Origin: Malania oleifera
Taxonomy: Eukaryota; Streptophyta; Magnoliopsida; Santalales; Ximeniaceae
Assembly (NCBI RefSeq): GCF_029873635.1
Contig: NC_080423.1
Span: forward strand, 90,317,191-90,381,190
Reading direction: 5' to 3'
DNA length: 64,000 bases
The position numbers and the translations under genes are program-made. Position 1 is the first letter of the stretch. The number at the start of each line of letters is the position of its first letter. Positions 36,126 through 47,816 of this stretch are shown piece after piece. The notes under the pieces are model-generated. The model was not told where the DNA came from and did not search any database. It saw only the letters and a list, made by a program, of their open reading frames with translations.

Positions 36126-38348
36126 CCTTATAATGTTTGCTTAAAAAACTGGGGGTTTATGGATATTAAATAAATTTAAGAATGGGGATCATATGGCAAA
36201 ACCCAAAACACTGTAGCAAACAAAATATTTTTATTTATTATATTCAATGAAGACATTACAATTAAGCACAAGCCACAATGAATTCAAAAACCAATTCTAA
36301 GCTAGAAATGTTGTGAGCACAACAAGATAGAAAAATAATTTTTAGGTGCTCCCCCAATCAATGTGAATACTTATATTGATATAATTTGTGAAAGTCCAAA
36401 TAGTATAAGTATTAATTTCAAATTTTACTCGATATGTGTTAGTCGAATATATTTCACTAGTAAAATGTTCCTAAACACACATACATTAAATATCAAGTAC
36501 TAAGTCATGCATGGTGTTCATGTGTACCCAAAACAAACCATATCAAAGATGTTTAGCAGAGACAGGATATGATGTTCAAGGTATTTAGAAAGGCTTCACA
36601 CTTAAAAAGTAGAAACAATAGAAATAATGTGAGTCCATGGGTCAGGTGATTCTTATCCTTTTTCAAGGATAAGTCTTAACCTCCCCGGTATAGTCTCAAG
36701 TATACAAAAGTGTATTAACGTTCAAGGGTGGATTTCATTTAAGCACACTCAACACATGTTCATTCTTCTAAATATTACTTAGCATGCAAGAGATTATAGG
36801 CATTAAGTTCATTTTCCTTAAAAGTGGGGCTTAAACTCTCCCTGTATATTTGCATGCATACATACTTGTATTAAGTTCAGGATAGTCATTCAAGAACATT
36901 CCTAAAAAATTCATCCTTTCAAAAGATTTTCAGCATGTAACAAATATAGACATTTAGCACATACTAGCATGACATATTGCATTTCAATTTTAATACACAA
37001 TAGACAAACAAGACTATACTCAAGGGTAATGCAATAGGGGTTCAATAAGGATGACACAACTCAAAATTCACAATGGTGTGTGTGAAATGAAAAACTCCCC
37101 CTAATTCATGCAAATTCCTTATTCAATGGACCATCATCAAAATATGGGGCGTTCAATTTAAAAGGGATGATGCTCTACCATTTGGGTCCGTAGTGAAAGT
37201 ACATATCCCGAGATTAGGACCGAATGGTGTCCATGAACTAAGTTTTTCCTAAGTCCATAAAATGTGTACATGTTTTTAGTTCTGCACAAACCAATAGGAT
37301 TCTACATGTACAAATCTATTTAATTATCTAGCAACCTAGGAAATGACATGAAGATTGTGCATGTCTTTCTGTATTAAACATATACCATTTAAAATTTAAC
37401 ATGCACAAGTGGACGGTTCAGCATACACCTATAAGTAAGGATGAAAATTAATATTCTTTTATGATTCACTCATCCTTTCAAAAATATTTTAGCATGCATT
37501 ATATTATTATCCTAATACATGGTTTCATTTTTGAAAAAAAAAAAAAAAACCACTGAAATTTTGGCAGCATTTCGATTGTAAATTGAACATTTTCCCATTT
37601 TTCCATGTACCTAAATCCGGATAGATTCACACAATCAACACATGATAATTCAATTTAAGCATGCGAGAACCTATTTCCACTACCAGCATGCAATTCCCAT
37701 CAATTGCATCCGCCATGTAGGAGGCATTCTAGACTAAGCATGCAATCAGGTAGTTCAATCAATATATCACATAAAATATAAACTATCCATACGAGGATAT
37801 AATCATCAGGCAAGTGATGGATAGTGACATTCAGCTCAAAGCAGATCAAATTTAAAGAATATCCATCCATCAGAAAATATATTCATTTAGCACACATGGA
37901 TATTTGCATTCAGCTCATACAAAACATCCAATATATATGAAATAATAAGCACAATACAACAAAATGCATATTGGATGAATTTTCAAAACATATTGCTCCC
38001 CCTTAATTGTGCAATCAAAAAATTTTATATTCAATAATAGTATTTGGAATAACAAATTTTTCGAATATGGGGATGAGCTTTAAGTTCCATTGTAAATTTA
38101 GGGCTATATGATATATATAATGTTAATTCCCTAAACACAAAATCTGTGTGAAGGACAAGTCATGCTATATTTAAGATTTTTAAATTTAGGCATATATAAC
38201 ATCAAAAATCATATAACAATTAAAACATTTTGCCCATTTGAATGAGATTTATTTAAATATGCTTATGAGGTTTAACTTAAGAACTAATAATGATATAAGC
38301 ATGCACTAGCCAACATTATCATATATTAACCAATCATAATTATATGCA

Positions 38349-38407
<59 letters not shown>

Positions 38408-39180
38408 CTTAGATTTGATAAGATCATTAAAACTTACATATTGGCTAGATTTTCTTAGGGTTCTCAAAATGGTCATAGTGTATATTAAGGTTTGGAATTT
38501 TAAGCATTATACACTATTTAGGCATTTAAAGTATTCTAACCCTATGTACAACAATTTCTAAGATCTTATAAGTATAAGAAATTTCCTTGAAATATTTCTC
38601 ATAAGATGACATGCAAGCAATATCCAATATATCATGATTCATAAAAATTTAACACAACACAAGTCATACAAATCATGACATAGAATTTTCAACAAAGTTG
38701 AAGGAGAAAGATATACCTTTACAATTTACTCCTCCATAATAGTTCATGCTCAGAGTGGAGTCTTTTTCTCTCTTAATTTCTCAAAATCCTTATGATTCCC
38801 AAAATCCTTAGCACATAGAAGAATATACACTCATAAAAGCATTAGTGACTAAGGCACAGTAAAAGTATGCATGGCACTCAAATGATATGTATTGAAACAC
38901 AAGTCATGCAAATTTAATTCATTTTCAAATTTTGGGAAATTTGCAATTTGAAAACATTTTCAATGGTATATGATATGCATGACAAACACTTTCCAAATCC
39001 TCCAATCATTTGATTTTACAAAATTATTTTCGATAATCACATGGTAAAATCTATGCAATAAAACCAATGGAGGATTTGTAAGGCACTGACCCTCAAAACA
39101 GGGATACACCGAAAAATGAGTCGTTGCAATCTTTATGCAAATAGCGGTTAAGCTTATTGAAACTAGGCTCTGATACCAAT
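35312..39180 (-). other. Internal region of the non-coding element
   Basis: About 3.9 kb, AT-rich, without a credible open frame. On the plus strand it repeats CTCCCCC-type tracts at about 35313, 35601, 35682, 36122, 36353, 37094 and 37988 (polypurine on the element's coding strand). It has AT microsatellites at 36091-36122 and 38349-38403. It shows a fairly even scatter of TTTAGCATGCA-like words. Confidence 0.75.
38349..38403. repeat. (AT)n microsatellite
   Basis: About 27 uninterrupted AT units inside the non-coding element. A shorter run lies at 36091-36122. Confidence 0.95.
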
Positions 39181-41867
39181 TGTTGGAATTGGTGTGATCC
39201 CAAGAGGGGGGTAAATTGGGTTTTAAAATATTGTTTACTAATTTAAACAATTATGCCGATTCACCACAGTTTATATCCCATTCAATATTGAAAACGTGTA
39301 TGAACAACGACAAGGTTATCAGTGTGTGCATACATACACGTGTGCTGCATATCTCATTAAAATTAGTTTTGTGTGCATGCAAGATGGTTATAACAAAACA
39401 TGTACAAGCATACACATACTAGAATTTAAGTGCATGAATTTAAATAAGATAGAGAGATGAATGACACACAAATTTGTAAACGAGGTTGGGCCAATACTAC
39501 CTACGTCCCCGCCTTGGGCATACCCCCTAAGGATTCCACTAAACCTGCTCACTTAACCAGGCGAAGCAAAAGCCTTTTACATCCTCTCCTTACGGGGTGA
39601 GGAAAACCCCAGCTCAGTTACTAGGTTGAACCGAACTAGTCTCACTTATGGGGCTGAGACTCCCCAATTTAATTCTAGGCTGAACCCAACCATCACGCCT
39701 TACCAAGATGACGCACCTAACTTTCCTAACCGGGTCTAAGCCAATCCGGGACTCTTCATAGGGCAAGTCTCCCTCTTCAGGCCACGCCTGGAATACATAT
39801 ATATTTAATAGAATTTGCATACAAATAAATGCTTCTAAACTAAGCAAGGATGTACAACATTAAAATCTAATATGCACTCTCATATGATTTTGAAATGAAG
39901 CTCATGTACAGTATGACTTTTCTATCAAAATATTTTTTCAAGTAAAACTTGAGAGTTTGGAAAATGGTTTTCTTTTTTAAAATGATAAACCTTTTCAAAT
40001 TCAAATCAAAAGGCTACCAAGCAAAAATGAATATATGCTTTAGCCTTTTTTTTTTTTTTCCAAGAAGCTTTTCAAGCCAATATATATTAATGAATATAAG
40101 TTCAAAGCTCTTAAATAACCCAAAGAGTTTCTCCAAAAATATACTTCAAGATAAGTAGGAGAAACTAGGATTTTGCTATCAAAATGATTGACCTTTATAA
40201 AATAAAAGGAGAAGCCTCTCAAGCAAGTATATATTAAATTGATATATGCTCAAGGCTCCCTCTTGTATAACCCAAAGAAATTCTCCAATAAATGTATTTC
40301 AAGATAAGAGTAGGAGAATATAAGGGTTTTCTTCAAAATGATTGACCTTAGTAAAATTAATCCCAAGAAGACATTCAAGCAAAATATATGAGCAAGAATA
40401 TTAGCCTAAGCCTTCAAGACATTATTCACAAGGAATTTCTCCAATAAAAATATTTTTCCAAATAAAAAAATATGGGAGAAATTTAATCTTTGAAAACATG
40501 AAAAATAGAGAGGCCTTCAAGCAATATACATATAGAGAATGTTATATGTTCAAGCCTCTTCAAATATAATCCCAAAAATATTTTCCCCAAAAATGGTTTT
40601 CAAAAGAAGAGAATAGGAGAAATTTTGATCTTTTAAAATATATCACAAATGAAAGAAGAAGGCCATCAAGCAATATATATGTATATGATATATGCTCAAG
40701 CCTCTTAACATAAAACCCCCAAGAATATTTTCTCCCAAAATGATTTTCAAATAAAAAAAGAGTAGGAGAAAAATGAGAATTTAAAGAACAAGTGGGGTAT
40801 GAATTGTGGGAGAATCAAATAATGATAAACTAAATTAACAAAGGGTTTCTCCAACAATTTTCAAGTGTTTTGGGGTTGTATTTATAGGCAAAAATCCCTT
40901 GTGACCATTATATAGCCGTTGGGACCTTAAAATATGTTTTTATTTTGAAAACTAGCCTTTTTTTGGCTGTTGGGACGTCTTCCTGAGAAGGTCGGTTAAC
41001 CAAGCTCAAGGTTTGGTCGACCGAGGCATGAAATCCGTGAGCTTCGGTTGACCGTAATGAAGGTTCGGTCGACCAGCCTCGACTTTTCTGTACGGACACT
41101 GTTTAGTGTTTTGGCTATAACTTTTTCTATATAACTCCAAATTGTATTTTATTGATATCAATAGAAATATAATAGAAAATACCACAACGTTGATGTTGAA
41201 CACATTTTAATATAAGAAGTTTTAGATTAATAAAAATGCCCATCAATGAGATGAAAGAAACATGAAGGGGGTTTTTCTGTTATGGACACCTTTCCGTTTT
41301 TTAGCAATAACTTTTTTTGTGTAACTCCAATTTGGACGTTCTTGGTATCAAACAAAATCTAAGGGAAAATTCCACAATTTTCATGTTGAATATATTTTGA
41401 GATGAGATCAAAATTACTAAGAAAATTGCTCATTTCTAACATTTGGTCGACTAACTGGTTGACCGATCCCTTTGAAAAATTTAGTTTTTGCCTTCTTTTA
41501 ACTTTAAAACCATTTAAAAACCTTTGTATAAGTTAGACATTTTATGAAAATGGTTTTTCATGTTACTTGGAGGTCCTGTGGTCAATCTAAGGTCAGGTAG
41601 AGCTTTAATTTAAATCATGTAAGATGCATGCACATTTAACCCTAATTACTATTACAACCTAGAAAATAAATAAAGTCTTTGTGTCTTCTACTCCTCAATG
41701 CTCCATGGAATACGCTTATTGGTGTTCTTCTCAGTACTCTTTATGACTTCCATTTTGCATTCATCACTTGTGCTTACAGAAATATAAACTTATTCACACT
41801 CTGTTACACAAGTGGGATACTGTGGTTTGTCATTATCAAAACATGGATCAGACTCAAAAAGTCAACA
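39181..41867 (-). repeat. 5' LTR of the non-coding element
   Basis: It begins right after the primer-binding site complement (CTCTGATACCAAT). Features mirror the partner LTR: hairpin 39481-39511, 150-base units at 40072, 40219, 40375, 40517 and 40666, and TATA on the minus strand at 40886-40879. Confidence 0.88.
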
Positions 41868-42276
41868 AGTTTGTTTTGAGTGATTGTTTGCTTAAAAAGG
41901 GTTTGCTTTCATTTGGTTTGTGATTGCTTGATATAATTTTTCTAGAGAGCCAAACCTAAGTATTCTTAAGAGACTTTGTTAGTAAGTCTATTCTAAGAAG
42001 ACTTTGTTAGATCTTCTAAGATTGCACCTTCATTGCAACTTCTTAAGAAGCTCGTATTTTATTTTGGTTGCAAAATCTTTTCAAAATTATTTTCAAATAT
42101 CTATTGTGTTTTATCTTGAAAAATATTCGAAGAGTTATTTGTTCATGAGTTAAAAAATCTTTGTGGCAATATTCATTGAATTATATCTTCTACTGGATAC
42201 AAAGATTAAAATTCTTTTTGCAAACCCAATTTATACTGTGCTTAAGCTTTATACTATTGAGAAGATCTGCTAGTTG

Positions 42277-42336
<60 letters not shown>

Positions 42337-43087
42337 ATTGGCTGATTTCTTTGTTTGAGTATTTATATATAATACATTTTGTGATACAATGATTCTATTG
42401 GTTTGCACTCTCACGCACTGATTACATCGATTGCAAATATATTTGAGAGTTGATATATTAAATCACATTGAGCACTTATTATATCTTATTGGTGGTGTAT
42501 GTGATTGTGTGTAACTGAGTACACATCTGCTTTGTATGAAAGCAAAATCACTGTACCATTTCACTGATTGTGAATATACTGTTGTATTTCCAGGCATGGG
42601 CCTGAAGAGGGAGACTAGTCTTTTGAAATAGTCTTGGATTGGCTTAAACCTGGTTAGGAAAGCTAGGTGCACCATCCGGGTAAGGTGTAGGTTGAGATCA
42701 GCCCCGCTAATTGACCTGATTGTAAAGGTTGAGGTCAGCCCTATGGTAATTGACCTAGTTGTAATCGGTGCCGCTCTACCCGTTAAGTAAGCCTTTAGTG
42801 GAATCCTCGGGTTTGCGAGCTAGAGGCGGGGACGTAGGCACATTTTGCCGAACCCCGATAACATATCGTATGTCTATTTATATTTTTGCACTTTATATTT
42901 ACTGCACGTGTATGTTATGGTATGAATGATGTGCATGATTTAAATTTCCGCATATTTTATTTATAGGCACGTTTGGAATTGTATAGAAAGACCCTAGGGT
43001 GTATTATACGACTATATCATTTACCCTAGGCGATAAATTTTAGAATTCCAGTTCACCCACCCTTTTGGGAATACATCAATTCTAACA
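41868..43087 (+). repeat. 5' LTR of the nested Copia derivative, second piece
   Basis: It resumes the LTR interrupted at 32631 and ends CATCAATTCTAACA at 43087, next to the primer-binding site. It includes a long AT microsatellite (42279-42335) absent from the 3' LTR, the leader hairpin (42827-42857) and the terminal CACCCACCCTTTTGGGAATAC motif. Confidence 0.85.
42279..42335. repeat. (AT)n microsatellite in the 5' LTR
   Basis: About 28 AT units. The matching place in the 3' LTR (about 52740) has only a short ATTTATATA, so the array expanded after insertion. Confidence 0.95.
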
Positions 43088-43142
43088 ATTGGTATCAGAG
43101 CCTCAATGCACTAGACTTAAACATTTTTACAAAAAGATCGCA

Positions 43143-43862
43143 ATGGCTCAATTTGGTGTATCCCCATTCGGTGAGGGACAGTCACCGTCTAGTCCTCCAT
43201 TGTTTTGTGGTGTCGATTACACCACCTGGAAAATTAGGATAAGCATATTTATAAAATCAATGGATTGGATGGCCCGGCGAGTGATTGTTAATGGGATTCA
43301 CATTCCCTTAAATGAAAATGATACTAGGTTAATGCATATGAATTCATGTGCCATGGACTTATTATACTGTGCTTTAGATTCTAATATTCTACTTGAGTTT
43401 ATGGCATGTTATAGTGTACAGGAAATGTGGGATGAACTAGAAAATAAATATGGAGAATCCCAGAAGAAGGAGATCGTAACTCCTCCAAATGCTCCAAGCT
43501 CAATTGATCAGGAGGAGGTCAATCATGAGCTTAAAATCAATGAGGAGGTATATGATATTCACTCTAGTTCATTTGATGATTTTTCTGCTGAATACTGTGT
43601 TGTTACACATGCTGAATCATCTATTAAACATAATGATAATTCTTTTAATATTGCATGTGTTGATTCATCTGTTGATTCCTATAATATATTTTGTTATGAA
43701 TCTTCAAATGTTTCTTTTAATGATGATGGTGCGAATGCATGCAATGATTCATGTGCTTTTCAATTTGATAAATCCTGTGATGAATCATTTGATGAGATGC
43801 CTTCATATGGAAAACTAGAAAAGACTTCATTTAAAATGCATAAAATCCTAGTTGAGATATAG
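43143..43862 (+). CDS. Gag-like open frame of the nested Copia derivative (239 codons)
   Basis: The frame starts MAQFGVSPFGEGQ shortly after the primer-binding site. Residues about 18-125 resemble the N-terminal region of Copia gag (LFCGVDYTTWKIRISIFI; MDLLYCALDSN; SVQEMWDELENKYGE). The rest is acidic and rich in serine, aspartate, asparagine and cysteine, with repeated short phrases such as SFDDF, DSSVDS and CDESFDE. It has no zinc knuckle and matches no Copia domain I know. The frame overlaps the start of the inserted LTR at its 3' end. It is part of a fossil element; whether a protein is made is unknown. Confidence 0.6.
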   Translation: MAQFGVSPFGEGQSPSSPPLFCGVDYTTWKIRISIFIKSMDWMARRVIVNGIHIPLNENDTRLMHMNSCAMDLLYCALDSNILLEFMACYSVQEMWDELENKYGESQKKEIVTPPNAPSSIDQEEVNHELKINEEVYDIHSSSFDDFSAEYCVVTHAESSIKHNDNSFNIACVDSSVDSYNIFCYESSNVSFNDDGANACNDSCAFQFDKSCDESFDEMPSYGKLEKTSFKMHKILVEI

Positions 43863-44965
43863 GTCACACCCGGTTTTGATAATGACAAATACTCATTATA
43901 TCCAATGGGTGTTTGAGGTTTTGTGTAGGAATTATAAGTGACAGATCATAATGCACAAAGAGAAGATCAAAGATTGAAGACCTAATGTCTATTGTATTGT
44001 ATTTCATATTCATTTATATTTGGGTCTGTAATATTTAAGTAAGAAAGGTCTGTAATAGTAAATAGGGCTGAAATGAGGAATAGCTTCCCAAGAGGGGGGT
44101 GAATTGGATTATTTTTAAATTTTAATGATTTTTTAAGCTATTGATTTTAATTACCCAGAAAACAAGATATATAAATGATAACTACACTTAAAAATACTAA
44201 AATTTAAATTCACGAGTCAATTAATGAAATCAACGCAATTCAATCACTCAACCAAAAATATTAGAGCTTTAGTTGATTTTTCTGTAAACTCTTAGTATGC
44301 ACTTTACTTGATCAAGATTTTTGCAGATTAACCAACGTACTCCCTTTTTGGCTTTCTGCAAATAATTAATCAAAACGTACTTTTTAAATATCAAGTACCT
44401 TTGTTTCTTTCTCACTTAAGAATCTGCAACCTGCACATTTAAATCATACCACAATAGCAAGTAAATAATATAAAGTAAAGCAGAGAGAAAGACACAAGAT
44501 TTTTACGAGGTTCAGCTTCAACACAGCCTACGTCCTCGCCTTTGGCAAAACACCAAAGGATTCCATTATATCAGTTCCGTTACCTGGTGGAACAATACCA
44601 ATTTACAACCACTCCTTCTGTCAGGCTAGAGCCCGCCTCTCCAAACAATAACCCCTTGTTTGGTTCAACGATTCAATAACTCTGAATCGTTTAAAAATGA
44701 TGATAAAGAAATTTGTGTACAAAAGAGAACTCTCATAATAGAGTAGATTAGTACAATGATCAGCTCACTTATACTCCAAAGTAATTCAAATATAAGAAAT
44801 TTGAAGCTCAACGTTTAGTATGAATTACCAAATGATTTTTCAAAGAAAATGAAAGATTCTGATTTTTTAAAGCTTTGCTTCAAAAAATATAAATCAATAT
44901 CACATCAGAAAGTTTAAGCACAAGAAAATTTTAGATCCTTTGAGAAATTTGAATATTTGAAAATC

Positions 44966-45115
44966 ACTTGATCTAAAAACCTTTGAAAAATAGCTTGATC
45001 TAAAAACCTTGAAGATTGCTTGATCTTAAACTTTGAAAATTGTTGGATCTTAAACTTTGAAGATTTCTGGATCTAAAACTTTTGAGAATTGCTTAATTTC
45101 AAAAACCTTTCAATA
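44966..45115. repeat. Minisatellite, about six 25-bp units
   Basis: Units start at 44966, 44993, 45018, 45042, 45066 and 45091. The consensus is near GCTTGATCTTAAACTTTGAA followed by five variable bases. Confidence 0.85.
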
Positions 45116-45235
45116 TTGCCTCTATAATCATTATTTTAAACCTTTGAAGCTTTTGACTATTTATAAATATTTTTAGAAGCCATCCATTACTCTCAAAGAT
45201 TCCTAAAATTCATTTCCAAATATTTTGAAATAAAT

Positions 45236-45400
45236 ATGTTTAAAAACATGGTTTAAAAAATCTTCCCTTCTTAAGCCCTTTTTATTTAGTAAAAAAAAAA
45301 ACTTTTTAGAGTATATATGTTTAAGAAAATGGTTTAAAAAATCTTCCCTTCTTAAGCCCTTTTTATTTATTAAAAAAAATACTTTTTAGAGTATATATGT
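45236..45400. repeat. Tandem duplication, unit 81 bp
   Basis: ATGTTTAA...ATGGTTTAAAAAATCTTCCC starts at 45236 and 45317. The two copies are nearly identical apart from the length of an A run, so this is a recent duplication. Confidence 0.88.
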
Positions 45401-47816
45401 TTAACAAAAATATTTTTGATTTTCTATGAGCTTCAAACCACTTTATATTTGAGTTTAACCTTTGAAGTACTTCCATTAAGAACATCCTAAAATATAATTC
45501 TTTAATCTTCAGTCTTGTTCTTCCATCATCTTTATTGTTTCAATCTTTTATTTGAGTTTTTCACCAGTATAATTTTATTCCTCGTGCTCTTTGTAATCCA
45601 TAAGCTTTTCTTTGTGTTCTTCAAGGATTTTTTGTAATCCATAAACTATACTTGTGTTCTTCAAGAATTCTTTGTAATCCATAGGCTTCTTTATACACTT
45701 GGGCTTTGTCACTTTCCTGAAAAAATTTTACTTGAAACATATTAAACATATCATTGATTTGTTATCATCAAAATAAGAATTGTAAACCTTATTAGGCCAA
45801 CAAGGGTTTTGATTGTAATAATTGCATGCATCACTTGCATGACTTAATACATAAGCTCAACCAACACCGGATTTTTTCGGTGTCTTCAAAAGGACCCATA
45901 AATGACCCTAAGACACACACATTTGCACATATGTATGTTAGGCACTTGAAAAGGGCTTGTATGTTTCAAAATGGTACCGAAATGCACACTTTGTGCACTT
46001 TCGGTCGACCGAACCAAGTAGCTCATTCTGTCCTAGTTGATCGAACCAGACCTGGGTCAACTATTGACCAAGGTCATGGTCGACTAAACCTATGAAGTTC
46101 AAAACCCCCTGGTCGACCGAAACCTCTCTAAGTCAACATTTTGACCATCTAGTTGATCGACCCTTTTTGTACTCCAACTACTTGGTCAACTGAGGGTCCT
46201 CGGGAGAAATCCCAGCTGCCTGGTCGACCGAACCAGGCAGTTCAAAATGGCCTGGTAGACCGAACATCGAAAAATTGAGAAATTGCCCTCTCTTGGTCGA
46301 CCGAGCCCTCAGTTCAAAATTCCCCTCGTCGATCGAACCATATGAGACTTGGTTGACCAAAACATTTCTGGTCAACCGGACCTTTTGAGTTGCCCTAATT
46401 TTTACCGCAGTTAAATATTTTTTAAACGGGGTTAAAATACTAAAAACATCATTAAACTTTCTTAATAATACCCAATAGGTCTCCAACGGTCATATTTTCT
46501 CACATGTCTATATATATGAGATCATTTGTGAAAAAGGAAGTATGATTAGCCACTTTGATTAGGGGAGAATTCTCTGAAAACTCAAAAGCCTATACTACTC
46601 ATTTTTTAGCCTCATTCACTCAAACTTACCCTCTATTAGTGTCTAAATATTTGTAAGTGGATTAAGTGTCTGATTGCAAGGGTCTGCTCTCCTTGTTTTA
46701 TTTGCTTAACACGATTTTATTTGAGAGCAAAACCTAAGGATTCTTAGGGGACTTTGTTGATAAGTCTATCCTAAGAAGACTTTGTTAGATCTTCTAAGTT
46801 TGCACCTTCATTGCAATATTCTGAGAAGATCGTATAGTATTTTGTTTGCAAAATCTTTTCAAAATCATTTTCAAATATCTAGTGTGGTTTATATTGATAA
46901 ATATATTTGAAGAGATATTTGTTTATGAGATAGTGGTCTTTGTTGCAATATTCTTTCACTCATATATTATTTGTTGAATACAAAGATTACACATCTTTTG
47001 CAAACCAAACATATATTTTATTTGATAGTCACATGCTTGAGACTTCTTATTGATTGAAATACTTGAGACTTGACATCTTTGTGTGAACTTATTGGCTGAA
47101 TATCTTGTGATACAAAGATTACTTGTTTGACACTCTTATGTATGCATTACACTGATAGAAAATACTTTTGAGAGTTGAACCATCAAGACCACACTGAGCT
47201 TACATATTGAATCATATTGTGGTGTATGTTATTGCGCGTATTTAGGTACATATCTACTTTACACGAAAGCACAATCACTGTACCATTTGATTATATACAC
47301 ATTTGTTGTATTTTCAGGAACGGGCTTGAAGAGGGAGACTAGTCCTGGAATAGTCCCGAATTGGCTTAAACCCAGTTAGGAAAGCTAGGTGCGTTGTCCT
47401 GTTAAGGCGTGTAGGTTGAGGTCAGCCCCACTAATTGACCTGGTAAAGGTTGAGGTCAACCCTGTGTTAATTTGACCTGGTTGTAAACGATGCCGCTCCA
47501 CCCTTAAGCGAGTTATTAATGGAAACCTCGGGCTTGCGAGCTAGAGGCGGGGACGTAGGCACATTTGGCCGAACCCCAATAAAATATCATGTGTTCATTT
47601 ACATTTCCGCACTTCATATTTACCGCACGTATATGTTATTATGTGAATGATGCGTTTGATTTAATTTCCACATCACTTTTATCTACGCATTAGGAAATTG
47701 CACAGACAAACCCTAGGTCGTGTATATATCGCCATTGGATAGATTTACCTAGGAGAAAAAGTATAAAATTCCAATTCACCCCCCCCCCCCCTCTTGGGAA
47801 TACACCATTTATAACA

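Larger units (their letters stand above)
32632..41867 (-). mobile_element. Non-coding LTR element (LARD-like), 9.2 kb, both LTRs present
   Basis: LTRs are 32632-35311 and 39181-41867 (about 2.68 kb each, differing by several percent in a sample). On the minus strand the order is 5' LTR (41867-39181), primer-binding site TGGTATCAGAGCC (39178-39166), about 3.9 kb of internal DNA, a polypurine tract (CAAAAAGGGGAGA, near 35325-35313) and the 3' LTR. The outer flanks appear to share AGTTT. No open frame of the internal region shows a retroelement domain, and it lacks gag and pol. It therefore matches large retrotransposon derivatives moved in trans. It looks whole in structure and is the youngest layer with two LTRs. 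Confidence 0.87.
44069..45802 (-). mobile_element. Solo LTR (1734 bp) nested in the second Copia LTR
   Basis: It is bounded by TGAAATGAGG and TTAGGCCAACA on the plus strand, with flanks AGGGC (44064-44068) and AGGGT (45803-45807) matching at four of five positions. The terminal AAGAGGGGGGTGAATTGGAT motif near its left end shows minus orientation. It resembles the left-edge Sirevirus-like LTR in its leader (TTTTTACGAGGTTC). It contains a 25-base x 6 minisatellite and an 81-base tandem pair. Confidence 0.85.
43850..47816 (+). mobile_element. Second, related Copia LTR inside the gag-only element, itself interrupted
   Basis: It starts near 43850 (AGGTCACACCCGGTTTTGAT aligns to the host LTR start) and ends TACACCATTTATAACA at 47816. 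Its own sequence is about 43850-44068 and 45803-47816. It has a GTCGACCGA cluster (45995-46385), a TATATATA box (46508-46515) and the leader hairpin (47548-47577). It is clearly diverged from the host element's LTRs. No target duplication is evident, so it may be a solo LTR with decayed flanks or a product of recombination. Confidence 0.7.

Noticed and set aside
41873-42040. Extra 200 bases in the 5' LTR considered as a separate small insertion
   Set aside because: The same kind of sequence (AGACTTTGTTAGATCTTCTA) is present in the related LTR at 46740-46800, so it is ancestral and was lost from the 3' LTR.
43489-43818. 109-codon second frame inside the gag-like region
   Set aside because: A methionine/leucine/isoleucine-rich out-of-frame shadow of the gag-like frame, with no domain.
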